Shown here: one piece after another, positions 1 through 6,809 of the stretch
Numbering within the stretch: position 1 is the stretch's first letter
Layout: each line of letters opens with the position of its first letter
Assembly (NCBI GenBank): GCA_015232795.1
Contig: JADFYX010000086.1
Span: 1 to 9,213, forward strand
DNA length: 9,213 bases
Reading direction: 5' to 3'
Origin: Magnetococcales bacterium
GTDB taxonomy: Bacteria > Pseudomonadota > Magnetococcia > Magnetococcales > JADFYX01
Made by a program: the position numbers and the translations under genes
Notes under the pieces: generated by a model
The model's input: only the letters and a program-made list of their open reading frames with translations
Told to the model about the DNA's origin: nothing
Database searches by the model: none

Positions 1-1
1 A

Positions 2-157
2 TTTATACTGATTCTCCCCATGATACCACTGTGTGACAAAGATTGTTCAGGTCTTTGCCAGAGTTGTGGTGTAGATAAAAATCTTACATCTTGCGACTGT
101 TTGGAAGAAGAAAAAATCAACCCATTTGCAATATTGGGTAAGATAAAACTAGATTGA
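2..157 (+). CDS. yceD: YceD/DUF177 family protein, C-terminal fragment
   Basis: Only the last 51 codons are in the window; the gene starts to the left. The visible part reads LILPMIPLCDKDCSGLCQSCG and later SCDC, ending in a short acidic and hydrophobic tail before TGA. The cysteine pattern C-x4-C-x3-C-x2-C followed by C-x-C is the zinc-ribbon-like C-terminus found in many DUF177/YceD proteins outside the enterobacteria. This family sits directly upstream of rpmF in many bacteria and is linked to 23S rRNA and ribosome synthesis, though its biochemical role is not settled. The next gene, rpmF, follows after 42 bases on the same strand, so co-transcription is likely. The assignment rests on the cysteine motif plus the gene order, because the main domain is not visible. 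Confidence 0.8.
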   Translation, partial: FILILPMIPLCDKDCSGLCQSCGVDKNLTSCDCLEEEKINPFAILGKIKLD

Positions 158-199
158 AAAAATTAATTATTAGTGTGATGTTTATTTAGGAGAAGTAAG

Positions 200-379
200 A
201 TGGCTGTACCAAAAAAGAAAATTTCCTCTGCTCGTCGTGGCGCACGCCGGGCTCATAATGCCCTAAAAATCCCACAACTTGCTAGTTGCTCAAACTGCCA
301 AGAGGCTGTTATGCCTCATCGGGTATGTCCAAAATGTGGTTGGTATGATGGCCGTGAGGTAGTAGAGGTAGAGGACTAA
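200..379 (+). CDS. rpmF: 50S ribosomal protein L32
   Basis: This 59-residue protein starts MAVPKKKISSARRGARRAHN, the typical L32 beginning: basic, with the MAVPKKK signature. Its C-terminal half holds C30-x2-C33 and C43-x2-C46 (CSNC and CPKC), so it is the zinc-binding form of L32 rather than the cysteine-less paralogue. L32 is a structural protein of the large ribosomal subunit. The ATG is preceded by AGGAGA at 188-193 with a 6-base spacer, which fixes the start. Length is normal for the family. It lies between yceD and plsX, the standard order. The ORF was too short for a long-ORF scan but is unambiguous. Confidence 0.97.
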   Translation: MAVPKKKISSARRGARRAHNALKIPQLASCSNCQEAVMPHRVCPKCGWYDGREVVEVED

Positions 380-432
380 AGTTGATATCAGGGAGTTATA
401 GATAGTTTTTGTAACCCCCTTATCCTGCCCAA

Positions 433-452
433 AAAGAAGGATCGCCTTTTTT
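433..452 (+). promoter_or_regulatory. Hairpin enclosing the plsX Shine-Dalgarno, with U run
   Basis: AAAGAAGG (433-440) pairs with CCTTTTTT (445-452) around an ATCG tetraloop: seven Watson-Crick pairs and one G-U. The purine arm is the only Shine-Dalgarno-like sequence (AGAAGGA) upstream of the GTG start at 453, and the U run ends at the base before that start. The hairpin could therefore mask the ribosome site or act as a weak terminator or attenuator. The pairing is directly visible. Function is inferred, and the stem is AU-rich apart from two G-C pairs. Confidence 0.4.
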
Positions 453-1448
453 GTGACAATTAGAATCGCTTTAGACGCAATGGGGGGAGATAACGCCCCA
501 GCCTCCGTTGTAGATGGTGCTATAAAAGCTTGCAAAAGAAACCCTGACGTTAAGTTTATTCTTGTGGGACTAGAGGATAAAATTCGTAAGGAGTTGGAAC
601 TGCTGTCTTATGATGGCAAGCAAATTAGTATACAAGGAGCATCACAAGTAGTTGAAATGGGTGAACCCCCTGCTCTTGCTCTCAGAAAAAAGAAAGACTC
701 ATCAATGCGAGTGGGCTGCAACATGGTTAAATCCAAAGAAGTAGATGCTTTTGTCTCTGCTGGTAACTCTGGTGCTTTAATGGCAATAGCTCGCTTTGTA
801 TTAAAAATGCTCCCTGGTATTGATCGCCCAGCTATGGCTTCTAACATACCTTCCATTACCGGACAGACACTTATGCTGGATTTAGGGGCTAATGTAGATT
901 GCGACGCTGACAATTTATGTCAGTTTGCCATTATGGGTGAGGTTTATGCCACAGCAGTTGAAGAGCTATCAAACCCTCGTATCGGCCTTTTAAATATTGG
1001 TTCAGAAGATGTTAAAGGCAACGAAGTGGTAAAAGAGGCTGGAGAACGGCTGAAAAAAATCGAAGGAAATAAATTTATCGGCAATGTTGAGGCAACTGAT
1101 ATATTTCTTGGAAATGTTGATGTGGTAGTTTGTGACGGTTTTGTTGGCAATGTAAGCCTTAAAACTACTGAAGGTGTAGCTAAAATGTTGACCTATTTTT
1201 TAAAAGAGTCATTTAGCAAATCTTGGCTATCAAAACTGCGTTATCTAATAGCTCGTCCTACTCTAAGAGAGTTTCGTGACAGATTTGACCCCCGTGCCTA
1301 TAACGGTGCTATGTTGCTTGGCTTAAATGGCGTTGTGGTTAAAAGTCACGGTGGTGCTGATGGCTTTGCCTTTGCTCACGCCACCCAGATGGCAGTTGAT
1401 TTAGTAGTTGGTCAAGTAAATGACAAAATTCAGAGAAACCTTGCCTGA
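453..1448 (+). CDS. plsX: Phosphate acyltransferase PlsX
   Basis: PlsX converts acyl-ACP plus phosphate to acyl-phosphate, the donor used by PlsY to acylate glycerol-3-phosphate. It is a peripheral membrane enzyme of phospholipid synthesis. The 331-residue product matches the usual length. Family signatures are visible in order: IALDAMGGDNAP at residues 5-16, SAGNSGAL at 102-109, LDLGANVDC at 142-150, CDGFVGNVSLKTTEG at 227-241 and KSHGGADGFAFAHA near 297-310. The start is GTG; no ATG or TTG closer to the domain start fits, since residues 4-11 already belong to the fold. The Shine-Dalgarno AGAAGGA lies about 11 bases upstream, inside a hairpin. The stop codon overlaps the fabH start (TGATG), implying translational coupling. 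Position between rpmF and fabH is the conserved arrangement. Confidence 0.97.
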   Translation: MTIRIALDAMGGDNAPASVVDGAIKACKRNPDVKFILVGLEDKIRKELELLSYDGKQISIQGASQVVEMGEPPALALRKKKDSSMRVGCNMVKSKEVDAFVSAGNSGALMAIARFVLKMLPGIDRPAMASNIPSITGQTLMLDLGANVDCDADNLCQFAIMGEVYATAVEELSNPRIGLLNIGSEDVKGNEVVKEAGERLKKIEGNKFIGNVEATDIFLGNVDVVVCDGFVGNVSLKTTEGVAKMLTYFLKESFSKSWLSKLRYLIARPTLREFRDRFDPRAYNGAMLLGLNGVVVKSHGGADGFAFAHATQMAVDLVVGQVNDKIQRNLA

Positions 1449-2446
1449 TGTCACAGATAATTCCAAAAATAATTGGTACTGGCTCCTATCTGCCAGAAAA
1501 ACGGTTAACCAACATTGATCTTGCCAAGATGGTAGATACCAGTGATGAGTGGATTTTTAGCCGGACAGGAATTCGAGAACGGCGTATTGCTGCCGAAGGA
1601 GAACTAACTTCTGACCTTGCAACAGTAGCAGCCAAAAAAGCTATAGAAGCAGCAGGCATTGATGCTGCAACTATCGATTTAATTATCATGGGTACATGTT
1701 CAGGGGATTTTACCTTTCCTGCCACAGCAACCATAGTGCAGCATAAACTAGGTATAGCAGCCACAAAATTTCCAGCTTTTGATGTTACCGCTGCCTGTAG
1801 TGGTTTTATGTTTGCGCTATCAACGGCTGATGCCTACATACGCGCAGGCATGGCCCGGCGTGCCTTGGTTATTGGTGCCGAGACTATGTCTAGAATTATG
1901 GACTGGACCGACCGTGGCACCTGTATTTTGTTTGGCGATGGAGCCGGTGCGGTAATTTTAGAAGCCAGCAAAAAAGAAGAAAACGGACCCCAGCTTATCT
2001 CCACCCATATACACTCGGAAGGCTCCTACCTAAAACTTTTACAGACATCTGGTGGTATATCCGCTGGCCCACCAGAGGGTGATAATCGCCCCGGTTTGGG
2101 TTTTCTCACCATGCAAGGTAACGAAGTTTTTAAACAGGCAGTCAAAGCTTTAGGCCAGATTGTTGATGAAACACTGGAAGTCAACAACCTAAAACGGGAA
2201 CAGCTAGACTGGCTAGTCCCCCATCAAGCCAACATCCGCATTATAAACAGCACCGCAAAACGGCTAAAAATGGACCTTGACCGGGTGATTCTCACCATAG
2301 AAAAACACGGCAACACATCAGCAGCAAGTGTACCAATAGCACTAGATACAGCAGTGCGTGATGGTCGCATCCAACCCGGACAATTAATCCTCCTAGAAGC
2401 ATTTGGTGGCGGCTTCACCTGGGGCTCTGCCCTAATCCGCTGGTAG
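1448..2446 (+). CDS. fabH: 3-oxoacyl-ACP synthase III (KAS III, FabH)
   Basis: FabH starts type II fatty-acid synthesis by condensing acetyl-CoA (or another short acyl-CoA) with malonyl-ACP in the cytoplasm. The full Cys-His-Asn triad is present: C117 in TAACSGF, H259 in VPHQANIRI and N289 in HGNTSAAS. Other family features are TSDEWIFSRTGIRERR at 31-46, FGDGAGAVIL at 162-171 and the C-terminal LLEAFGGGFTWGSALIRW. The 332-residue length is normal. The ATG overlaps the plsX stop by one base, so plsX and fabH are very probably translated from one message. It ends 63 bases before the stop of the convergent GAF-phosphatase gene, and no strong terminator is visible in that gap. Confidence 0.97.
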   Translation: MSQIIPKIIGTGSYLPEKRLTNIDLAKMVDTSDEWIFSRTGIRERRIAAEGELTSDLATVAAKKAIEAAGIDAATIDLIIMGTCSGDFTFPATATIVQHKLGIAATKFPAFDVTAACSGFMFALSTADAYIRAGMARRALVIGAETMSRIMDWTDRGTCILFGDGAGAVILEASKKEENGPQLISTHIHSEGSYLKLLQTSGGISAGPPEGDNRPGLGFLTMQGNEVFKQAVKALGQIVDETLEVNNLKREQLDWLVPHQANIRIINSTAKRLKMDLDRVILTIEKHGNTSAASVPIALDTAVRDGRIQPGQLILLEAFGGGFTWGSALIRW

Positions 2447-2509
2447 TTCAGTGCGGTGCTACATGGATACTGAAAGGGAGTGCTTTGATGTTGTTTTTTT
2501 TAAACCCAA

Positions 2510-3970
2510 CTATTTATTGCGAGTTAGTTTTACCAGCAGAATATCATCGTTCTGCTCAAACTCTTCCATCTCTTTGATTTGCTCCAACAGAGCCATTGGT
2601 GCCAAATTTGCCAGTTTGACAACAGCTTGTTTACCGACAATAGTCAGTTTATTGCGACGCTCATTCCAGCTTCTGGCCTCAAAGATGCCGTCAGTGGCAA
2701 TCATTATAGAATCCAAGTGATTCAGAGTCAGCGTGTGAGGTTCCAATAGATCAGAGTCCTCCCTATGACCAATGATTAGTGGTTGACTGACGAGAGTTTC
2801 AACCTTTGATGGTCCCGACAAATGTAGTGCCAGTTGCCGAGCGTTGATATACTCCACTTGACCATCTGAACTGATTTTGGCTAGGAAGTAGGCATAGGTC
2901 AAATTAGCATTGGGAAAACGGTCATTAATGGTCTCAACTAAAAGCTGCATGGCCTGTTTGACATTTTTTGAACGTTTGACCACCTCGGTAAAAAGAAGAT
3001 TATCGACAATTTCTGCGGTACCACCACTGGAACCATGGCCGGTACCATCGGATACTCGCAACCAATAATCGCCATTTTCCGACTGACAAAAGCTAACCCC
3101 ATCCCCTCCCACCCAGCCCCGATAAGGCAGGTTGGCAATCTCCAGCATAAAAAGGTCCGAGTCCACAACCCCTTGAAGACTCATTTGCATTTGTGCACTG
3201 AGCTTCAAATCCTCTTCCATCTCCGCCCTGGCCTCTTCCAAAGCCTGTGACTTTTCAGACAGTTCAAGAGTACGTTCCTCCACCTTCTGTTCCAGGTTGG
3301 AGTAAAGATCCCGGTTTTCCAAGGTCATGGCCAGAAAGCTGGATATGGACTTCAGTGTCTCCACATCCCCCTCATTCAAAACCGGGTAAAACGGTTTAGC
3401 CTCCTTGACCCGGCTGGTTAACAAGATTCCTGAAATCTGATTATGAAGAACCACTGGCACACAGATAAAAAAACGGATACCGAACTGCTCAAAAAAAAGC
3501 TTGGCCAGACCCTCCTCTTCAATAGGACTCTTTTTGGTGGAGAGCATAAAATCACCCAACCGGTTGATCGTGCTATTTTTGGGAAAGGGGGTCTCTGTCA
3601 GTCTATGGGCCTCTTCTCCATGATATCCGAGCCAATTAATGGGTATCATGGATGGGGAGTCAGGCTGCTGCCGAAGAAAAAAAATGGATCGGGTCATTTT
3701 CATCTGGGCTTGAAGGGTTTTCAAGACCCGATCGATAATATCACCTGGCTCCTCTTGCAGACCGGAGTTGGATTGCAAGGTGGATAAGAGTTGAAAGGCC
3801 CGCTCCTTTTGCTTGAGCTTAATTTGGTTTGAGGAGATGACGGCATCATTGTTCATATTGACTTTTAGTAGCTCATTGGCCTGTAATTTAAAATAGGTGC
3901 TCTTTTTTTCCAACTCCTCTATTTTGGCCTGATAATCGGCAAGCGTCATGGATGAAGAATTCGTTCCCAT
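2510..3970 (-). CDS. GAF-domain PP2C/SpoIIE-type serine/threonine phosphatase
   Basis: This is a soluble 486-residue signalling phosphatase. The N-terminus (about 8-65) is a predicted coiled coil. Residues about 76-220 form a GAF-like sensory domain, including the IRFFICVPVVLHNQISGILLTSR strand pair. Residues 221-262 are a second coiled coil ending in EMEEDLKLSAQMQ, the usual linker of RsbU-like proteins. The catalytic domain follows: D290 in VGGD, D308 in SDGTGHG, D427 in TDGIFEAR and D475/D476 in NDD are the expected metal-binding acidic positions, so activity is plausible. The usual Tyr-Asp after GGD is replaced by GVSF. By family it should remove phosphate from a STAS-type protein; the STAS-like gene at 6435-6806 is the obvious local candidate (inference). 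AAAGGG at 3979-3984 lies 8 bases before the ATG. The last 235 or so residues are a close paralogue of the membrane phosphatase at the right edge. Confidence 0.88.
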   Translation of the reverse strand: MGTNSSSMTLADYQAKIEELEKKSTYFKLQANELLKVNMNNDAVISSNQIKLKQKERAFQLLSTLQSNSGLQEEPGDIIDRVLKTLQAQMKMTRSIFFLRQQPDSPSMIPINWLGYHGEEAHRLTETPFPKNSTINRLGDFMLSTKKSPIEEEGLAKLFFEQFGIRFFICVPVVLHNQISGILLTSRVKEAKPFYPVLNEGDVETLKSISSFLAMTLENRDLYSNLEQKVEERTLELSEKSQALEEARAEMEEDLKLSAQMQMSLQGVVDSDLFMLEIANLPYRGWVGGDGVSFCQSENGDYWLRVSDGTGHGSSGGTAEIVDNLLFTEVVKRSKNVKQAMQLLVETINDRFPNANLTYAYFLAKISSDGQVEYINARQLALHLSGPSKVETLVSQPLIIGHREDSDLLEPHTLTLNHLDSIMIATDGIFEARSWNERRNKLTIVGKQAVVKLANLAPMALLEQIKEMEEFEQNDDILLVKLTRNK

Positions 3971-4007
3971 AAGAAAAACCCTTTATTCAATATTAGATTC
4001 AGGAGTT

Positions 4008-4142
4008 AAGAAGTGGGTAGACAGATAGAGTCCCTGTCGAGCCCCTGTTTCTCGAAAAAATAGAGCACCCCCGTCCATTGGCATTATGGTGCTGACATTT
4101 TTCGAAGGTAAATCAAGGGATCTTTCCAGCTACCCACCTCTT
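4008..4142. repeat. Long imperfect inverted repeat between FIST and GAF-phosphatase genes
   Basis: Four complementary blocks nest in order. 4008-4020 pairs with 4130-4142 (12 of 13). TCCCT at 4031-4035 pairs with AGGGA at 4116-4120. TCGAAAAA at 4052-4059 pairs with TTTTTCGA at 4098-4105. AGCACC at 4064-4069 pairs with GGTGCT at 4088-4093. Internal loops of unequal size separate the blocks. The element fills most of the 189-base gap between the two genes, the longest non-coding stretch in the window. It may be a small hairpin-forming repeat element, or a terminator that acquired an outer stem. Confidence 0.5.
4052..4105 (-). terminator. Candidate intrinsic (possibly bidirectional) terminator after FIST gene
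   Basis: On the - strand, AGCACC and GGTGCT form a 6-bp GC-rich stem, preceded by an A run and followed two bases later by TTTTTT. On the + strand the same hairpin is followed four bases later by TTTTT. It lies 55 bases past the FIST stop codon. This would separate the FIST transcript from the downstream GAF-phosphatase gene. The 18-base loop is longer than ideal, so confidence is moderate. Confidence 0.45.
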
Positions 4143-4159
4143 TCTTCTCAATCCACGAC

Positions 4160-5377
4160 CTATTCTGAAAATACCGTTAAAACGCCGGTATAGTTCAAAT
4201 TCCGTGGTTGACCTGCGATCTGTCCGATCTCCAAACCGCTGTATAGCCCTAGAAGTGGAACCCTGCCATCTATCGCCTCAACAACCGTTTCTGCCTCCTC
4301 CTCATCCACACCTCTGGAATCTGCTGCCCGACCCGCGCAATCTATATAAAAGGCGAAAAAAGGCTTTTTACCGGATTCGATAGAGTTAAACAACTCATCT
4401 ATCCGTTCAGAGATATATGAATAACCGACAGCACGGCGCATCAACTGCACCTCGCTGCCCGCCTGTAGATCAGGGTCAAACATCACCAATGATTTGTTAG
4501 CTAATTCTGCTCGCATACAGAGGCGGTTTTGATAGTTTTCATCTTTAACCTCGCCATATTTTTCCCCATGGTTAACCCCTAGCGTCACAAAAAATCCAAA
4601 GTCTTTCCAATGATCCTCATAAGGCATATCCAACATTTCCCCCACCAACTCAAGGGCTGGTCGACCGTCAATCTCCAAAATTTCCGGCCCTTGGGCTTTG
4701 GTAATGGTGAGATAATCGCCCATGGGACGACATCCGTGCAGAACCGTGGTATTCATGCTGATCCCTTGCGAAAAGACCAGTGCCGATGCCGTCCCCTGTT
4801 TGACATCATTATTCAGCCATTGGTATGTGGCTTGACAACCACGGTCCGCCAGAAGTCCGGCTCCCACCAACTTCTGCCATGCTTTCCCGTCCATATGTTT
4901 GGAAAGTCCTTCCAGCAGAGGAACCGCCATATTCAACTGGAGTTTATCATTGGACTGACTGACCGCATCATAAAACATCAGGCAACTCTTCTCCTCATCA
5001 GATACCTGTTGGGTAATCTGTTGAGCCAGATCCGCTCCACATTCAAACTCTCCATCGGAAAGCCCTTCAGCTTGTAAAAGGTCAACCTTGCCAGACTCCA
5101 AAACCAACAAAGCGACACCCACCTGATAACCGTCATAACCCAACCCTTCGGAGGTAATCACCCCCACCGAACAGCCACCAATAAGTGGAATATTATCGCC
5201 AATTACCGATTTCACCCCTTCAGCCAATGTTTCCGGCACATACCGGAAGGTAGCAAATAACATGGCAACGGTGACTTTCTCCCCTTGCAACTGTTCCAAT
5301 GCGGCCCTGGCCGCCTCCGCCCCGGCTGCGTGGGACTCGGTATTTTCACTAAAACCAATACTTGATCGTGAAGACAT
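4160..5377 (-). CDS. FIST domain-containing sensory protein
   Basis: The 405-residue protein has the two-part FIST architecture. A FIST-N region covers about residues 35-225, with VAMLFATFRYVPETLAEGV followed by IPLIGGCSVGVI. A FIST-C region covers about 240-390, with FFAFYIDCAGRA, an acidic helix, then VPLLGLYSGLEIGQI and the closing NYTGVLTVFSE. FIST domains are found in bacterial signal-transduction proteins and are proposed to sense small ligands; biochemical evidence is thin. No signal peptide, membrane segment or attached output domain is visible, so it is a stand-alone cytoplasmic FIST that would need a partner. The ATG is set by AGGAGA at 5383-5388, six bases upstream. It lies 53 bases after the outer-membrane protein gene and is probably co-transcribed with it. 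Its ligand cannot be told from the sequence. Confidence 0.88.
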   Translation of the reverse strand: MSSRSSIGFSENTESHAAGAEAARAALEQLQGEKVTVAMLFATFRYVPETLAEGVKSVIGDNIPLIGGCSVGVITSEGLGYDGYQVGVALLVLESGKVDLLQAEGLSDGEFECGADLAQQITQQVSDEEKSCLMFYDAVSQSNDKLQLNMAVPLLEGLSKHMDGKAWQKLVGAGLLADRGCQATYQWLNNDVKQGTASALVFSQGISMNTTVLHGCRPMGDYLTITKAQGPEILEIDGRPALELVGEMLDMPYEDHWKDFGFFVTLGVNHGEKYGEVKDENYQNRLCMRAELANKSLVMFDPDLQAGSEVQLMRRAVGYSYISERIDELFNSIESGKKPFFAFYIDCAGRAADSRGVDEEEAETVVEAIDGRVPLLGLYSGLEIGQIAGQPRNLNYTGVLTVFSE

Positions 5378-5430
5378 TTATCTCTCCTGACACTCTCTAT
5401 GGTGAATCATGAAAAAGACTTCCCAACTTT

Positions 5431-6339
5431 TCAAAATGGTTTGGTAAAGGTGAGAACAGTGATATTTCCTTCTGACCTGTCTACGGCACCAAACTCCCAG
5501 AGACTGCGCAAAGAGACGAACGTCGTCAGTTGGGGAATAAATACAGAGGCTTCCGGACCAACCGCAAAAACCTGATCATGGACGGTTTTATCATAGGTAA
5601 TCGCACTGCCCTCATCATCATTTACCTGCCACTGGGCATACCCGGCTAGCCCCAATTCCCAAGTAGGGGAGACCTTTTTTCCCACCGCCCATTCAAAGTG
5701 GTAGTCATCACCCAGCTTCGCATCGGTCTGATCTTTTTTGGAGTGAATCTCATAACGGTTCAGCATCGTGACAGACCACTCTTTCTTGGCATCGGGATAC
5801 CAGGTTCCGCCAAAAGAGAACATGGTGGTATAGAAATCTTTGCCAGCGGAAGAGGAGTCGGCGGTGGAGTACTCTCCAATAGGTAGGTTCCATCCAAGAC
5901 CAAAGGCAGCATCCCACTGTTTACCGTGCCAGGCTAGCAGCAGCGGTTCGACAAAAATATCCCCCATGGCGAAACTTTGTTGATTGACTCCGGCAGCGGT
6001 TATTTGGATATCAGTGTTGATGAATGGGACAATCAGATTCATGCCATAATCCGCACCCAATATTTTTTTATTGGTTATCCAGACAAATCTTGGAACCGTG
6101 GCAAAGACCTCCAAATCAAGACCAACGTTTGATGCATCTCCATTCTGGTCGGCCAATTTATTCGCAGTATAGAGGGCATTATACCACCGCACATAATAAC
6201 CCGGTGGTGGCACGCTGGCGGCCTTCAAACCCTCGACGCCGTGAACATAATGTCCCTGTTCGCCGGAATGTGCCGCTCCTGCCCCGATGAATACCCCAAC
6301 AATGGCTATAGCACAAAAACCTGAAAATGATCTTTTCAA
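5431..6339 (-). CDS. SphA/Phenol_MetA_deg-type outer-membrane beta-barrel protein
   Basis: The 302-residue precursor begins with a signal peptide: basic MKR, a hydrophobic core at about 8-22, and a plausible signal peptidase I site after AHS at residue 25. The mature protein starts near GEQGHYVHGVEG and continues with KAASVPPPGYYVRWYN, resembling the opening of Phenol_MetA_deg (SphA-type) proteins. The rest alternates short aromatic-rich strands and polar turns, and ends in a terminal phenylalanine (TFTKPF), the outer-membrane insertion signature. Relatives are thought to be channels or uptake proteins for hydrophobic or aromatic compounds; the substrate here is unknown. The start codon is TTG, supported by AAAAGGAG directly upstream and by the position of the signal peptide. 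It sits between the STAS-like and FIST genes, suggesting that an envelope process is sensed or controlled by the cassette (inference). Confidence 0.8.
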   Translation of the reverse strand: MKRSFSGFCAIAIVGVFIGAGAAHSGEQGHYVHGVEGLKAASVPPPGYYVRWYNALYTANKLADQNGDASNVGLDLEVFATVPRFVWITNKKILGADYGMNLIVPFINTDIQITAAGVNQQSFAMGDIFVEPLLLAWHGKQWDAAFGLGWNLPIGEYSTADSSSAGKDFYTTMFSFGGTWYPDAKKEWSVTMLNRYEIHSKKDQTDAKLGDDYHFEWAVGKKVSPTWELGLAGYAQWQVNDDEGSAITYDKTVHDQVFAVGPEASVFIPQLTTFVSLRSLWEFGAVDRSEGNITVLTFTKPF

Positions 6340-6353
6340 AACTTTCTCCTTTT
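6337..6353 (-). promoter_or_regulatory. Ribosome binding site and TTG start of the outer-membrane protein gene
   Basis: Read on the - strand, AAAAGGAG (6346-6353) lies six bases before TTG (6337-6339). No ATG in frame would preserve the signal peptide, so TTG is the best start. The strong Shine-Dalgarno compensates for the weak start codon. Confidence 0.7.
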
Positions 6354-6434
6354 ATTAATAGTGTTTAACTAGAGTTATCCTAAAACTTGATCACCACTTC
6401 GGTACGAAAAAATGAGAATTCTTTGCTTGTGGGT

Positions 6435-6806
6435 TTACAGCTCTTGCTTCTCGATGGTTACCGGCACTTGACTGCTGTTAAAATATTCGATTCGATCTAC
6501 AATAGTCTCGTGCCAGGGCAGCAGTTCATCATCTTCGCTGCCCACGTGGAGGGTTAAAGATTTACTTCTATTGACCACCTCTTTGACCCATATGAGAACC
6601 GGCTTGAGCAACATGGAGATACACTCTTCGCACTCAACAAAATCCAAAATCAGATGGTCGACACTCTGGGTCAACTCCAAGATTTCCCTCAAAGCCTTTT
6701 CCAGCTCTTCCAGTTGTTTGGTGCGCAATAGGATGCCGGAAAATGTAACTCTGTTACCATCACTGACTGTGATGTCGCACCCCTGGATTGAATACGCTTT
6801 ATTCAT
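6435..6806 (-). CDS. Small STAS-like regulator (slr1659-type), putative phospho-acceptor
   Basis: The 123-residue soluble protein has a STAS-like pattern: strands at about 4-27, a helix at about 30-47 (TKQLEELEKALREILEL), a strand HLILDF at 51-56, the loop VECEECIS, a helix at about 65-79 (MLLKPVLIWVKEVVN), and a strand LTLHV at 84-88. This is where anti-sigma-factor antagonists carry their phosphorylated Ser/Thr after a strand ending in D; S64 in ECISMLL is the best candidate. The following LLPWHETIVDRI resembles the PW-containing tail I recall for cyanobacterial Slr1659-type regulators; that link is from memory and not verified. Its ATG lies three bases beyond the stop of the SiaB-like gene, and its Shine-Dalgarno (AGAGG, 6814-6818) is within that gene's last codons. 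The two are thus translationally coupled, fitting a kinase and substrate pair. Phosphorylation is inferred. Confidence 0.65.
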   Translation of the reverse strand: MNKAYSIQGCDITVSDGNRVTFSGILLRTKQLEELEKALREILELTQSVDHLILDFVECEECISMLLKPVLIWVKEVVNRSKSLTLHVGSEDDELLPWHETIVDRIEYFNSSQVPVTIEKQEL

Positions 6807-6809
6807 GAC

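Noticed and set aside
391..419. Stem GGGAGTTA / TAACCCCC between rpmF and plsX
   Set aside because: The stem has one mismatch, a 13-base loop and no following T run, so it is not a terminator. It may be chance.
2447..2501. Possible fabH terminator: TTCAGT (2447-2452) with ACTGAA (2469-2474), then a T run at 2494-2501
   Set aside because: The stem is only 6 bp and AT-rich, with a 16-base loop, and the T run begins about 20 bases after it. This is too weak to call.
2451..2720. + strand ORF of 89 codons starting just after fabH
   Set aside because: Most of it is antisense to the well-supported GAF-phosphatase gene, and its composition is that of a shadow frame.
6340..6434. Promoter or terminator in the 95-base gap between the STAS-like and outer-membrane genes
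   Set aside because: The - strand has a T6 run without a GC-rich stem before it, and I found no convincing -35/-10 pair. Nothing is supportable here beyond the ribosome site.
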